64,000 bases of DNA from Luteimonas colneyensis (GCF_014836665.1 NZ_JACSQJ010000001.1:62001-126000); one strand, 5' to 3'; counted from the first letter of the stretch, positions 19,828-28,627 are shown. Numbers and translations: made by a program. The notes: generated by a model not told the origin, from the letters alone.

Positions 19828-20484
19828 TCAGGTTGCGGGCGTCGCGAAGCGGCCCATGGCGTTGGCGATGGTGCAGAAGAGCTGGGCGGTGCGTTCGGTG
19901 TCGTAGACGGCCGAGTGCGCGTCTTCGCTGTTCCAGTCCAGGCCGGCCGCCTGCACGGCGCGCGCGAGCACCGTTTGCCCGTAGGCCAGGCCGGCCATGG
20001 TTACGGTGTCGAACACGCTGAAGGGATGGAAGGGGTTGCGCTTGTGGCCGCTGCGGGCGACCGCGGCGTTGAGGAAGTTGAGGTCGAAGTGGGCGTTGTG
20101 CCCGACCAGGATCGCGCGCTGGCAACCGTGCTTCTTCACCGCGGCCCGCACGGCGGTAAACACGTGCTCCAGCGCGTCCTTCTCCGGCTTGGCGAAGCGG
20201 AAGGGATGGTCGAGGTCGATGCCGGTGACCTGCAGCGACTTCGGGTCGATCTCGGTGCCCGGCGCGGGCACCAGGTGCGCGCTGGCGCCTTCGCCAGGGA
20301 CGTAGCGGCCGTTTGCGTCGAGGTCGATGGGCAGCACCGCGATCTCCAGCAGCGCGTGACGGTTCCAGTCGAAGCCACCGGTCTCCACGTCCACCACCAC
20401 CGGCAGGTAGCCGCGGAAGCGGGCGGACATGGGCGCGAAGGCGGGCGTGGCCTCGGGGGCCTGGGGCGGGAGCGGGCTGGTCAC
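19828..20484 (-). CDS. rnt: Ribonuclease T
   Basis: A DEDD-family 3'-5' exoribonuclease that trims tRNA and 5S/23S rRNA 3' ends. Motif ExoI is [21 protein letters not shown], ExoII is [15 protein letters not shown] and ExoIII is [16 protein letters not shown]. The [13 protein letters not shown] block is typical of RNase T rather than of DNA polymerase epsilon. Start choice: GTG at 20484 gives 218 aa with a Pro-rich N-terminus; ATG at 20430 gives 200 aa. I prefer the GTG because it leaves E. coli-like length before RFRGYLPVV, but confidence is modest. It starts about 10 nt after hvfC on the same strand, so it may be cotranscribed with the hvf genes. Confidence 0.9.
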   Translation of the reverse strand: MTSPLPPQAPEATPAFAPMSARFRGYLPVVVDVETGGFDWNRHALLEIAVLPIDLDANGRYVPGEGASAHLVPAPGTEIDPKSLQVTGIDLDHPFRFAKPEKDALEHVFTAVRAAVKKHGCQRAILVGHNAHFDLNFLNAAVARSGHKRNPFHPFSVFDTVTMAGLAYGQTVLARAVQAAGLDWNSEDAHSAVYDTERTAQLFCTIANAMGRFATPAT

Positions 20485-20494
20485 CGGCGCTAGT

Positions 20495-21316
20495 CTAGCC
20501 GAGCACGGCGCCGGCCCCGCCATCGTCGCTGTCGCACCGGACGCCGGCCACGATGCCTTCGTGGTGCCAGCGCAGCAGCATGGCGGTCCCCTCCCGGAGG
20601 AAGCCCGCATCGGCGGCTGCGCCGGCTTCGGCGGCGAGCGCCTCCAGCTGCGCACGGCCGCCGAGGGTCGGCGCTTCGTCCAGGCGTTGCAGCAGTCGCC
20701 AGGCCAGGGGGCTGGGCGAATGGAAGCGCACCCGGCCGCCAGCGTCGCGGTGCAGCAGGAGCAGGGTCGGCGCCGGAGGCGGCGCAGCCGGCAGGAATCC
20801 CGGGCCGATCCGGTGCACGGGCCAGGCGTAGGCCAGCGGCCAGGCCAGCGGCGACAGCAGCGGCCGGCCGTCCAGCAGCGCGGCGGCGGCGTCGATGCCG
20901 GGGGCGTCGAGCCGGTCGTGCGCGATGTCGTCCACCGTCGCTTCGCTGATCTGCAGCGCCAGTTCGATCCATTCGTAGTGCGCCAGCTCGGGCAGCCAGG
21001 GCTCATGGCCGTCGCTGTCCTCCACCCAGCGCAGGAACTCGCGCGGGAGCTCGGGAAACAGCGGCGTGCGGCAGCCGTGGTCGCGGTAGAAGGCGCGCAC
21101 CATCGCCGGCCAGGCGTCGCCGCGGATGCGGCGGATCACCGGGAAGTTGCCGGCGAGCAGGCGCGAGACGTTGTTGAAGAAGAGGTCGCGGTAGACCTGC
21201 ATGCGCCGCGGGTCGATGCCGGGCGGCGGCGGATGCCGGTCGGGGTCGCGGATGTGCGCGCTGAACGCGTCCTGCTGCGCGCGCAGGGCGTTACCGGCCG
21301 CCAGCGTGTCCTGCAC
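20495..21316 (-). CDS. hvfC: HvfC/BufC-type RiPP maturation partner (DUF2063 N-terminal domain)
   Basis: A 273-aa protein. The N-terminal ~90 residues match the DUF2063 'putative DNA-binding' domain ([41 protein letters not shown]). This domain is now known as the partner that binds the precursor peptide and helps the MNIO enzyme in HvfB/C- and BufB/C-type systems. The C-terminal half is less conserved. The GTG start at 21316 lies 2 nt after the hvfB stop, and no ATG is available. It is the third gene of an A-B-C RiPP cassette; the former DNA-binding annotation of the family should be disregarded. Confidence 0.88.
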   Translation of the reverse strand: MQDTLAAGNALRAQQDAFSAHIRDPDRHPPPPGIDPRRMQVYRDLFFNNVSRLLAGNFPVIRRIRGDAWPAMVRAFYRDHGCRTPLFPELPREFLRWVEDSDGHEPWLPELAHYEWIELALQISEATVDDIAHDRLDAPGIDAAAALLDGRPLLSPLAWPLAYAWPVHRIGPGFLPAAPPPAPTLLLLHRDAGGRVRFHSPSPLAWRLLQRLDEAPTLGGRAQLEALAAEAGAAADAGFLREGTAMLLRWHHEGIVAGVRCDSDDGGAGAVLG

Positions 21317-21317
21317 G

Positions 21318-22184
21318 TCAGGCCGCCCGGCTGCGCGCCGGCGCGCCGGCGAGGTGGCCGCGCACGACCGCGAGCTCGCCCAGCAGTTCTTCGAAGGGCG
21401 GGAAGTCGAAGTCGCGCTCGAGCAGGGTCGGGCGCGGCCCGACCAGCGCATAGGCTTCGGCCAGCAGCTGCCAGACCGGATCGGCCACCGCGGCGCCGTG
21501 GGTGTCGATCTTGAGGCCGGGGGCTTCGTCGCGGTGCCCGGCGACGTGGATGCAGGCCACGCGCGCGCCCGGCAGGCCGCGCAGGAACGCGCTGGCGTCG
21601 TAGCCGTGATTGGTGGCGTTGACGATGATGTTGTTGACGTCCAGCAGCAGGTCGCAGTCGGCCTCGGCGAGCACGGCGTTGATGAACTCGAGTTCGGTCA
21701 GCGGCCTCGCGTCCGTGCCGGTCGCCGGGACCGTCGCGTAGTAGGAGATGTTCTCCACCGCGATCCTGCGTCCGAGCACGTCCTGCGCGCGGCGGATGCG
21801 CGCCGACACGTGGTGCACGGCTTCGTCGCTGAAGGGCAGGGGCAGCAGGTCGTAGAGCTGGCCGAAGCTGTCGCCGCAGGCGCTGAGGTGCTCGCTGTAG
21901 AGCGCGGCGCGGTGCGCGTCGAGGAAGCGGCGCAGCGTGTGCAGGAAGGTGTCGTCGAGGGGGGCGGGACCGCCCAGCGACAGCGAGAGGCCGTGGCAGG
22001 CCAGCGGATGCTCCGATGCCAGCCGGGCGAAGGCCTCGCCCGGCGCGCCGCCGACGCCGATCCAGTTCTCCGGGGCGGCCTCGAGGAAATCGAAGCTGCC
22101 GGCGGGCGCCGCGAGCAGGTCCTGCAGCAGCGCGCGCCGCAGGCCGAGGCCGACGGCGCGGGTGGGCAGCGGGGCGACGGTCAT
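21318..22184 (-). CDS. hvfB: MNIO-family (DUF692) multinuclear non-heme iron RiPP maturase HvfB/BufB
   Basis: A 288-aa TIM-barrel enzyme of the DUF692/MbnB superfamily. Expected metal-ligand positions are intact: Glu in [11 protein letters not shown], His in [10 protein letters not shown], Glu-His in [10 protein letters not shown], Glu-Asn in IAVENISYY, Asp-Asn in [16 protein letters not shown], His residues in [11 protein letters not shown], Asp/His in [14 protein letters not shown] and Glu in [10 protein letters not shown]. Characterised relatives convert precursor Cys residues to oxazolone/thioamide or thiooxazole groups that bind copper. The ATG at 22184 was chosen; an in-frame GTG lies at 22190. 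It is downstream of a Cys-motif precursor and upstream of hvfC, so its substrate is almost certainly the adjacent peptide. Confidence 0.93.
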   Translation of the reverse strand: MTVAPLPTRAVGLGLRRALLQDLLAAPAGSFDFLEAAPENWIGVGGAPGEAFARLASEHPLACHGLSLSLGGPAPLDDTFLHTLRRFLDAHRAALYSEHLSACGDSFGQLYDLLPLPFSDEAVHHVSARIRRAQDVLGRRIAVENISYYATVPATGTDARPLTELEFINAVLAEADCDLLLDVNNIIVNATNHGYDASAFLRGLPGARVACIHVAGHRDEAPGLKIDTHGAAVADPVWQLLAEAYALVGPRPTLLERDFDFPPFEELLGELAVVRGHLAGAPARSRAA

Positions 22185-22229
22185 GGCCACGCGAAGCGCG
22201 GCACGCCGCGCCCGGGATCCATCAGGGAC

Positions 22230-22670
22230 TCAGGCCGCGCCGCCGCAGGCGCCGGAGCCACCGCACTTGCCTTCGCCGCACTTGCCCTCGTGGGCGGCCT
22301 TGTCGGCCTCGTCGGTCTGGTCGCTGGAGGCTTTGGGGGCAGCGTGGTGCGCGTCGTGCTCGGCCTTGTCGATGAACCCATCGCCGTTGACATCGATGCC
22401 GGCGAAATAGGACGGATCCTTCTCGGGATGGGCGGCGCCGAACTCGGCGGCCGAGATCCGGCCGTCGCCGTCGCTGTCGCTGCGATCCATGCCGCAGCGG
22501 CCTTCCCCGTCCTTGGCCACGGCCGGCGTGTCCGCGACGGGCGCATCCTGGGCGGCGAGCATGTAGCCGCCCGCGAGCGGCGCCATCGAGAACGCGGCGC
22601 CCGACAGCGCGATGCCGCCGAGGGCGGTGGCCATGGCCAGGGCAACGGGCTTGGCGGTTGACTTCGACAT
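22230..22670 (-). CDS. hvfA: HvfA/bufferin-like RiPP precursor with two EF-hand loops
   Basis: A 146-aa precursor with a long Sec signal peptide (about residues 1-40, containing the AFSMAPLAGGYMLA segment typical of this family). Cys residues are at 59, 131, 136 and 142. Three are in EGxCG motifs (EGRCG at 56-60, then tandem EGKCG at 128-137) and the fourth is in GACGG. Between them lie two canonical 12-residue EF-hand loops, Asp65-Glu76 (DSDGDGRISAAE) and Asp93-Glu104 (DVNGDGFIDKAE), implying calcium binding. A His-rich EHDAHHA stretch follows. GAGGAA precedes the ATG by about 8 nt. In characterised HvfA/bufferins the EGKCG cysteines become copper(I)-binding heterocycles; whether the EGRCG site is also modified is unknown. 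Confidence 0.88.
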   Translation of the reverse strand: MSKSTAKPVALAMATALGGIALSGAAFSMAPLAGGYMLAAQDAPVADTPAVAKDGEGRCGMDRSDSDGDGRISAAEFGAAHPEKDPSYFAGIDVNGDGFIDKAEHDAHHAAPKASSDQTDEADKAAHEGKCGEGKCGGSGACGGAA

Positions 22671-22705
22671 CTTGGCGTTCCTCGGAGGGCGGCGGACGGC
22701 CGCGG

Positions 22706-22734
22706 GGACGCCAGTATGCAGCAGCCCCGTTCAC
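22706..22734 (-). promoter_or_regulatory. Candidate ECF-type promoter of the hvfABC cassette
   Basis: In the 91-nt gap between phoU and hvfA the minus strand carries GTGAAC (22729-22734), about 18 nt from CGTCC (22706-22710). This resembles ECF sigma-factor promoters (AAC in the -35, CGTC-like in the -10). A sigma-70-like CATACT (22713-22718) is also present without a good -35. Weak evidence; no sigma factor gene is nearby. Confidence 0.3.
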
Positions 22735-22761
22735 GCCGCGTCGACGCCGCAGGGAGCGCCG

Positions 22762-23466
22762 TCAGGTCGTCGTATTGGTGTCGTCGGCCTTCTCGCGAGG
22801 CGGCAGGTTGTCCTCGCCGCGCACCATGAACCAGATGTTCTCGGCGATGTTGGTGGCGTGGTCGCCGATGCGCTCGAGGTTCTTGGCCATGAACAGCAGG
22901 TGGGTGCAGCCGGTGATCGCGCGCGCGTCCTCCATCATGTAGGTCAGGAGTTCGCGGAACAGGCGCGTGTACTCGGCGTCGAGCGCGGCGTCGCGGTCGC
23001 GGACCGCCTGCGCGGCCTCGGGATCGTGGTTGACGTAGGCCTCGAGCACGTCGCGCACTTGGCGCACGGCCAGCGCGCCGACGTGCTTCAGGCCGCTGGC
23101 AACGGGCAGCGCCGGCGCCTGGTTCAGCGCGATCGAGCGCTTGGCGATGTTGGCGGCGTAGTCGCCGATGCGCTCGATGTCGGACACGATGCGCAGCGCG
23201 GCCAGGATCTCGCGCAGGTCGCGCGCCAGCGGCCCGCGCAGCGAGAGCTTCATGGCGTCGTGGCTGACCTCGCGCTCGAGCGCGTCGATCGCCTCGTCGT
23301 TGGCGACGATGTGGCCGGCGGCGCGGTCGTCGCGGCGTTCCACCACGTCCAGCGCGGCCTCGAGCTGGGCGACGGCAAGCTCGCCCATGCGCAGGATCTC
23401 GCCGATCAGGCGCTGGCGCTCCTCGTCGTGGCTGCGGACGATGTGGTCGTTGGGGGTGTTGTTCAT
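22762..23466 (-). CDS. phoU: Phosphate signalling complex protein PhoU
   Basis: A 234-aa protein of paired three-helix bundles. It has the two conserved metal-cluster motifs: [16 protein letters not shown] and [20 protein letters not shown]. PhoU links the PstSCAB transporter to the PhoR kinase and represses the Pho regulon when phosphate is plentiful. The ATG at 23466 overlaps the pstB stop (ATGA). It is the last gene of the pst operon. Confidence 0.97.
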   Translation of the reverse strand: MNNTPNDHIVRSHDEERQRLIGEILRMGELAVAQLEAALDVVERRDDRAAGHIVANDEAIDALEREVSHDAMKLSLRGPLARDLREILAALRIVSDIERIGDYAANIAKRSIALNQAPALPVASGLKHVGALAVRQVRDVLEAYVNHDPEAAQAVRDRDAALDAEYTRLFRELLTYMMEDARAITGCTHLLFMAKNLERIGDHATNIAENIWFMVRGEDNLPPREKADDTNTTT

Positions 23467-24338
23467 CCGAACCGTCCGGTGATGTAGTCCTCGGTCTGCT
23501 GCTTCGAGGGATTGGAGAAGATGGTCTCGGTCGTATCGTGCTCGATCAGGTCGCCGAGGTACATGAAGGCGGTGTAATCCGAGACGCGCGCGGCCTGCTG
23601 CATGTTGTGGGTCACGATCACGATCGTGTAGTCGACCTTGAGTTCCTCGATCAGCTGCTCGATGCGGCTTGTCGAGATCGGGTCCAGCGCCGAGGTCGGC
23701 TCGTCGAGAAGCAGCACCTCGGGCTTCAGCGCCACCGCGCGGGCGATGCACAGGCGCTGCTGCTGCCCGCCCGACAGGCCCAGCGCGCTCTGGCCCAGCT
23801 TGTCCTTGACCTCATCCCAGAGCGCGCCCTGGCGCAGCGCCGATTCCACGCGCGCGTCCATCTCGCTCTTCGACAGCTTCTCGTGGTGGCGGATGGCGTA
23901 GGCGATGTTCTCGTAGATCGTCATCGGGAACGGCACCGGCTTCTGGAACACCATGCCGACCTTCGAGCGCAGGCGGTTCATCGGGTATTTCGGCGACAGG
24001 ATGTCCTCGCCGTCGAGCAGGATGCTGCCGCTGGCCACCTGGCCCGGGTACAGGGCGTAGATGCGGTTGAACACGCGCAGCAGCGTCGACTTTCCGCAGC
24101 CCGACGGCCCGATCAGCGCGGTCACGCGCTTCTCCGGGATCTGCATCGCCACGCCCTTGATCGCGTGGAACCTGCCGTAGTGGAAGTCCAGGCCGCGCAC
24201 CGAGAGCTTCACCGGCGCGGTTTCGCCCGCAGGCCTGCGCGGCGTGGGCGTGGCAAGCCGGGCGCGTCCATATTCGGTGGCGGCGGCGGCGGGAGCGTCG
24301 TTCATCGGAAGGGTCCAGGATTGGGTCGGATCAGTCAT
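23463..24338 (-). CDS. pstB: Phosphate ABC transporter ATP-binding protein PstB
   Basis: A 291-aa ABC ATPase. Walker A is GPSGCGKST, the signature is LSGGQQQR and Walker B is [13 protein letters not shown], with the PstB-specific ending [12 protein letters not shown]. The N-terminus is about 35 residues longer than in E. coli. The ATG at 24338 overlaps the pstA end by 8 nt; an in-frame ATG at 24305 would shorten it by 11 residues. Confidence 0.97.
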   Translation of the reverse strand: MTDPTQSWTLPMNDAPAAAATEYGRARLATPTPRRPAGETAPVKLSVRGLDFHYGRFHAIKGVAMQIPEKRVTALIGPSGCGKSTLLRVFNRIYALYPGQVASGSILLDGEDILSPKYPMNRLRSKVGMVFQKPVPFPMTIYENIAYAIRHHEKLSKSEMDARVESALRQGALWDEVKDKLGQSALGLSGGQQQRLCIARAVALKPEVLLLDEPTSALDPISTSRIEQLIEELKVDYTIVIVTHNMQQAARVSDYTAFMYLGDLIEHDTTETIFSNPSKQQTEDYITGRFG

Positions 24339-25197
24339 GGGTGACGCGCTTGCGGAGCAGCAGGGCGCGCGCGCCGAGGCTGATGAGGAGCACGAAGGTG
24401 GTGAGCACCAGGGCGCCGGCCCAGGCCAGCTGCTGCCAGGTCTCGTAGGGGCTGCCGGCGAACTGGTACATCACCACCGGCACGCTGGCCATCGGCTGCA
24501 TGACGTTGCTGTTCCAGTACAGGTTGCCGAAGGCGGTGAACAGCAGCGGCGCGGTCTCGCCGCTGATGCGCGCCAGCGACAGCAGGATGCCGGTGACGAT
24601 GCCGGCCGAGGCGCTGCGGTAGAGCACCTGGACGATCACCTTCCACTGCGGCACGCCCAGCGACAGCGCCGCCTCGCGCATCTGCGCCGGCACCAGCCGC
24701 AGCATCTCGTCGGTGGTGCGCAGTACCACCGGCAGCACGATGAAGGCGAGCGCCACGGCGCCGGCGAAGGCGGAGAAGCTGCCGCCGGTGTTCATCACCA
24801 GCAGGGTGTAGACGAACAGGCCGAGTACGATCGAGGGTGCCGACAGCAGGATGTCGTTGACGAAGCGCACGACCGTGGCCGCGCGGCTCGCCGCGCCGTA
24901 CTCGGCCAGCCAGGTACCCGCTGCCACGCCCAGCGGCGCGCCGATCACGATCGCCAGTCCGCACATCACCGCCGAGCCGAACAGCGCGTTGCGCAGGCCG
25001 CCTTCGGCCATCGGCGGCGGGGTGTCCTTCGTGAACAGTTCCCAGTTGATCCCGGTGATGCCCTTGGACACCAGGGTCCACAGGATCCAGCCCAGGAACA
25101 GCAGGCCGACGACCGCGGCCACGCAGGACAGCGTGAGCGCCAGGACATTGGTGATGCGGCGGCGCAGGTACAGCCGCTCGGAGACCAGGGCGGACAT
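24331..25197 (-). CDS. pstA: Phosphate ABC transporter permease PstA
   Basis: A 288-aa inner-membrane permease with about six transmembrane segments. The EAA-like cytoplasmic loop [20 protein letters not shown] contacts PstB. The [13 protein letters not shown] block is characteristic of PstA. The ATG at 25197 overlaps the pstC stop (TGATG), and pstB follows with an 8-nt overlap. Confidence 0.96.
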   Translation of the reverse strand: MSALVSERLYLRRRITNVLALTLSCVAAVVGLLFLGWILWTLVSKGITGINWELFTKDTPPPMAEGGLRNALFGSAVMCGLAIVIGAPLGVAAGTWLAEYGAASRAATVVRFVNDILLSAPSIVLGLFVYTLLVMNTGGSFSAFAGAVALAFIVLPVVLRTTDEMLRLVPAQMREAALSLGVPQWKVIVQVLYRSASAGIVTGILLSLARISGETAPLLFTAFGNLYWNSNVMQPMASVPVVMYQFAGSPYETWQQLAWAGALVLTTFVLLISLGARALLLRKRVTHD

Positions 25198-26165
25198 CAG
25201 TTGCCCTCCCGGCGCGCCAGCCGCGCGAGCATCAGCCGCGCCAGCGCCAGCACCACGAAGGTCACGATGAAGAGGACGAAGCCGAGCAGCAGCAGCGCCG
25301 ACCGGTAGGTCTCGGTGGCTTCGCCGAAGTCGTTGGCGATCAGCGCGGCGATGGTGGTGCCGGGTTCGAGCAGCGAGGGGGTCAGGCGCACGCTGTTGCC
25401 GACCACGAAGGCCACGGCCATGGTCTCGCCCAGCGCGCGGCCGAGGCCGAGGAACACGCCGCCGATGACCGCCGAGCGGGTGTAGGGCAGGACGATGTCC
25501 CAGCACACCTCCCAGCGCGTGGCGCCGAGCGCGTAGGCGGATTCCTTCAGCCGCGTGGGCACGGTCAGGAAGACCTCGCGCATCACGGAGGTGATGAAGG
25601 GCACCACCATGATCGCCAGCACCAGGCCGGCGGTCAGCACGCCGATGCCCAGCGGCGGGCCCTGGAACAGGATGCCGACGCCGGGGATCGTCCCGAGGTG
25701 CTCGTTGAGCCAGGGCGTCACGTGGCGGGTCATCACCGGCACCAGCACGAACAGGCCCCACATGCCGTAGATGATCGACGGGATGCCGGCCAGCAGCTCG
25801 ATCGCCGCGCTCACCGGTCCGCGCAGCCAGCGCGGCGCCACTTCGGTCAGGAACACCGCGATGCCGAAGCTCACCGGCACCGCGAGCAACATGGCGATGA
25901 CGGCGGTGACCACGGTGCCGTAGATCGGCGCCAGCGCGCCGTACCGGTTCTCCACCGGATTCCATTCCGCGGAGAAGAAGAACGACAGGCCCTGCGACTG
26001 CAGGGCCTCGCGGCCGCCCCAGAGCATCGAGAGCATGGCGCTGGCCAGGGCCAGCAGCACGAACACGACGGTGCCGAAGAGGGCGTAGCGGAACCAGCGG
26101 TCGGCGCGTGCGTCGCGGAGGTCGCGGCGGCCGGGCGCGGAGGCGGTCAGGGCGGTGGCGTTCAT
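25197..26165 (-). CDS. pstC: Phosphate ABC transporter permease PstC
   Basis: A 322-aa permease with about six membrane spans, the second transmembrane subunit beside PstA. Its landmarks are ELLAGIPSIIYGMWGLFVL, the EAA-like KESAYALGATRWEVCW loop and LGRALGETMAVAFVVGN. It follows pstS after a 54-nt gap that holds a stable hairpin. Confidence 0.96.
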   Translation of the reverse strand: MNATALTASAPGRRDLRDARADRWFRYALFGTVVFVLLALASAMLSMLWGGREALQSQGLSFFFSAEWNPVENRYGALAPIYGTVVTAVIAMLLAVPVSFGIAVFLTEVAPRWLRGPVSAAIELLAGIPSIIYGMWGLFVLVPVMTRHVTPWLNEHLGTIPGVGILFQGPPLGIGVLTAGLVLAIMVVPFITSVMREVFLTVPTRLKESAYALGATRWEVCWDIVLPYTRSAVIGGVFLGLGRALGETMAVAFVVGNSVRLTPSLLEPGTTIAALIANDFGEATETYRSALLLLGFVLFIVTFVVLALARLMLARLARREGN

Positions 26166-26187
26166 CGGTGTCCCGGGGACTGGAGGA

Positions 26188-26211
26188 TGCCCGCCGCGGG
26201 TGCGGCGGGCA
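26188..26211 (-). promoter_or_regulatory. Intergenic hairpin between pstS and pstC
   Basis: A 10-bp stem, TGCCCGCCGC (26188-26197) and GCGGCGGGCA (26202-26211), has a four-base loop and no T-run. It directly follows the pstS stop. By analogy with other binding-protein genes, it may stabilise the pstS 3' end and reduce read-through, so that more PstS than permease is made. Inferred from position only. Confidence 0.5.
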
Positions 26212-26219
26212 CGGTCGCC

Positions 26220-27302
26220 TTACTGGCCCTGCTGGAACTCGGCGGCCCAGTACGCCTCGATCTGCTGCACGAGCTCGGCGGGCAGCGGCACGTAGTGCAG
26301 CTCGCTGGCCTGGGCCTGGCCCTCTTCGAAGGCCCACTTGAAGAACTCCAGCGCGGCCTTGCTGCGCGACGGGTCCTTCGGCTGCTTCGGCATCAGCATG
26401 AAGTTGGTCGCGGTGATCGGCCAGGACTCGGCGCCCGGGGCGTTGGTGATGACGAGGTTGAAGTCGCTGGCCGAGGCCCAGTCCGCGGTGCGCGCGGCGG
26501 CGGCGAAGCTTTCGGCGCTGGGTTCGACGAAGTTGCCCTCGGCGTTCTGCAGCGAGGCGTAGGGCATGGTGTTCTGCAGCGCATAGGCCAGCTCGACGTA
26601 GCCGATCGCGCCCTGGATCTGCTGCACGTAGGAGGCCACGCCCTCGTTGCCCTTGCCGCCGACGCCAAGCGGCCACGACACCGAGGTGCCTTCGCCGACC
26701 TGCGCCTTCCAGTCGGCGCTGACCTTGGACAGGTAGTTGGTGAAGTTGAAGCTGGTGCCGGAGCCGTCGGAGCGGTGGACGATGCTGATCTTGCCGTCGG
26801 GCAGGGCCAGACCGGGGTTCAGGCCGGCGATCTCGGGCGCGTTCCAGGTCGTGACCTTGCCCAGGAAGATGTCGGCCAGCAGTGGCCCGGTGAGCTTCAG
26901 CGCACCGGGCGCCAGGCCTTCGATGTTCACCACGGGCACCACGCCGCCGATGGCCGACGGGAACTGGCCGAGGTTGGCCTCCGCGAGCTCCTCGCTCGAC
27001 AGCGGCTTGTCGCTGGAGCCGAAATCGACGGTGCCGGCCTTGACCTGGGCGATGCCGCCGCCGGAGCCGATGGACTGGTAGTTGACCTGGCGGCCGGTGG
27101 CGGCGTTGTAGTCGGCCGACCACTTCGAGACCAGCGGGTAGATGAACGAGGCGCCCGCGCCGGACACCTGGGTGGCGACGCGCTCGCCCGCGGCATCCGC
27201 GCCGGCCGTGGCCGAAGGGTCGCCCGAGGGCTGGCAGGCCGCGACGAACAGCGCCGAGGCGAGGGCGAGCGAAGCGATTCGCAGCTTGGGGAAGGTGGTC
27301 AT
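26220..27302 (-). CDS. pstS: Phosphate ABC transporter substrate-binding protein PstS
   Basis: A 360-aa periplasmic phosphate-binding protein. The N-terminus has a lipobox-like LFVAAC at about residue 23, suggesting a lipoprotein. Phosphate-binding landmarks are VSGAGASFIYPLVSKW, SIGSGGGIAQVKAG, FGSSDKPLSSEEL, HRSDGSGTSFNFTNYLSKV and the EGVASYVQQIQGAIGYVEL block. It is the first gene of pstSCAB-phoU, and a triple Pho box lies about 50-80 nt upstream. Confidence 0.97.
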   Translation of the reverse strand: MTTFPKLRIASLALASALFVAACQPSGDPSATAGADAAGERVATQVSGAGASFIYPLVSKWSADYNAATGRQVNYQSIGSGGGIAQVKAGTVDFGSSDKPLSSEELAEANLGQFPSAIGGVVPVVNIEGLAPGALKLTGPLLADIFLGKVTTWNAPEIAGLNPGLALPDGKISIVHRSDGSGTSFNFTNYLSKVSADWKAQVGEGTSVSWPLGVGGKGNEGVASYVQQIQGAIGYVELAYALQNTMPYASLQNAEGNFVEPSAESFAAAARTADWASASDFNLVITNAPGAESWPITATNFMLMPKQPKDPSRSKAALEFFKWAFEEGQAQASELHYVPLPAELVQQIEAYWAAEFQQGQ

Positions 27303-27351
27303 GGCGGATTCCGTTGTGGGCGAGGAGCCGTAAGCGGCTTGCGCACATTGG

Positions 27352-27380
27352 ATGATGTTTTTATGACAGCTTCATGACGA
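27352..27380 (-). promoter_or_regulatory. Triple Pho box upstream of pstS
   Basis: On the minus strand three heptamers sit exactly 11 bp apart: TCGTCAT (27374-27380), CTGTCAT (27363-27369, a perfect consensus half-site) and ACATCAT (27352-27358). A T/A-rich AAAA spacer separates the last two. PhoB dimers bind tandem CTGTCAT repeats with 11-bp period, so this is a PhoB activation site for pstSCAB-phoU. It lies about 50 nt before the pstS ATG. Confidence 0.85.
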
Positions 27381-27417
27381 GTCGTGTCGCAGTTGGGCCG
27401 GGCGGCCGTGCGCACGC

Positions 27418-27442
27418 AAAAAGACGGGCCCCGGAGGGCCCG
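27418..27442 (-). terminator. Rho-independent terminator
   Basis: A 7-bp GC stem, CGGGCCC (27425-27431) and GGGCCCG (27436-27442), is followed on the minus strand by TCTTTTT. It lies about 160 nt downstream of the Mrr-like membrane protein gene and just upstream of the pstS promoter, insulating the two. The rest of 27381-27602 holds nothing else I can assign. Confidence 0.65.
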
Positions 27443-27602
27443 CAAAATGAAGCGTTCTACAGTCAGGAGACGAGGAGGATGACCTGGGGCCGCCGCGGGC
27501 CGGAACGCTCCCCGGCGGGCCACGCGGGGCATTTCACGCTCTGGCGGTGACCCGATGATGTCGGTCCGGTGACGCCTGCATGACAGGCGGTCCGGGCTGC
27601 CC

Positions 27603-28559
27603 TCAGTAGCTGCGGCACTGCCGGAACCGCACCGGCCGGTCGCTGCCGGGCGGCGGCGTCAGCTGGATCCTGGAGGCGGCCAGGGCGGGGTAGCGTTCGA
27701 CCAGCGGGCAGATCTTCGCCACGGGATCCTCGCGGGTGTCGGCGAGGATCACTTCCAGGGTGGAGGCGGTGGTCCACAGCGTGGTCGCCACCATCGGCAG
27801 GGTGGTGATCGCCGCCGCGAGCTCGCGGCGCTGCCGTTCCAGGGTGGCGGCATCCGGGTCGGCCACGGGCCCGGCGGTGGCGGTGTCGCCGCTGGCTCCG
27901 TCAACGGGCGCGCCGGCTGCAGTGGGGCCGGCTGCAGGGGGCCGGGTGTCCGCCGGGCCTGAACGGGAGGCGACGTCCGGCGTGGGCAACAGCGCGAACA
28001 CGGCGACGCCCACGATCAGCGCCAGCAGCCATCCCGCCAGGCTGCGCTCGCGCGCGCGCCTGCCCGAAGCTTCGGTGATCGGATCCAGGACCGTCGCCGG
28101 CAGCAGCGGGCGCAGCTCGGGCCACAGGGTGGCCCCGTCGAGCAGCTCGATCGGCTGGCGGTGCGCGGCGCTGCGTGCTTCGCCGTCGATGCGTCCCTGG
28201 GTGACCAGCAGCCCGCCCGCGGCGCCGGCGAGCCGCATGGCCTCCGACAGCGCCGCCACCGCCGGCCGGCCGAGCACGAAGGAGCTGCCGTGCTTCGCCG
28301 ACAGCAGCCAGTGCCCGCCGTCGCGGACCAGGGTGTAGTCGTCGTCGCCGGCCGGGGTCTCGCGGTCCACCAGGCGGTGGTATCCGCGGCGGTCCAGCGC
28401 CTCGAGCACGAGGTGGATGAAGGCGCGCCAGGACATGGCCGACAGCGCGGCGATCCCGGCGTCGGTGTCGTGTCGCCGCCGCAGCGGTCCGTGCGCGAAC
28501 CAGGTCGCGGCGCCTCCTACCGCCAGCGCGGCGACGATCGCCAACAGCCACTGCAGCAT
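27603..28559 (-). CDS. Membrane protein with degenerate Mrr-like restriction endonuclease domain
   Basis: A 318-aa protein. An N-terminal membrane segment (LLAIVAALAVGGAATWFA) is followed by a cytoplasmic domain at about residues 40-160 resembling the Mrr_cat / restriction-endonuclease-like fold (LVLEALDRRGYHRLVDRET, then DDDYTLVRDGGHWLLSAKHG, then AGGLLVTQGRI). The usual QxK/ExK active-site pair reads S-A-K here, so catalysis is doubtful. A second membrane span lies at about 190-210 (GWLLALIVGVAVFALL), followed by a Pro/Ala/Asp-rich linker and a C-terminal periplasmic segment with two Cys (KICPLVERYP, RQCRSY). The role is unknown; a sensor or envelope function is as plausible as DNA cleavage. 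Confidence 0.7.
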   Translation of the reverse strand: MLQWLLAIVAALAVGGAATWFAHGPLRRRHDTDAGIAALSAMSWRAFIHLVLEALDRRGYHRLVDRETPAGDDDYTLVRDGGHWLLSAKHGSSFVLGRPAVAALSEAMRLAGAAGGLLVTQGRIDGEARSAAHRQPIELLDGATLWPELRPLLPATVLDPITEASGRRARERSLAGWLLALIVGVAVFALLPTPDVASRSGPADTRPPAAGPTAAGAPVDGASGDTATAGPVADPDAATLERQRRELAAAITTLPMVATTLWTTASTLEVILADTREDPVAKICPLVERYPALAASRIQLTPPPGSDRPVRFRQCRSY

Positions 28560-28627
28560 TCCGTACCCCTGTCGTCGGACCTTGCCGGGAATATAGACGC
28601 AAGGCGGCGCCCTGCGCGCGCGGAGGC

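Noticed and set aside
20495-21316. DNA-binding regulator reading of the DUF2063 protein
   Set aside because: The old domain name suggests DNA binding, but its place behind a DUF692 enzyme and precursor marks it as the RiPP maturation partner.
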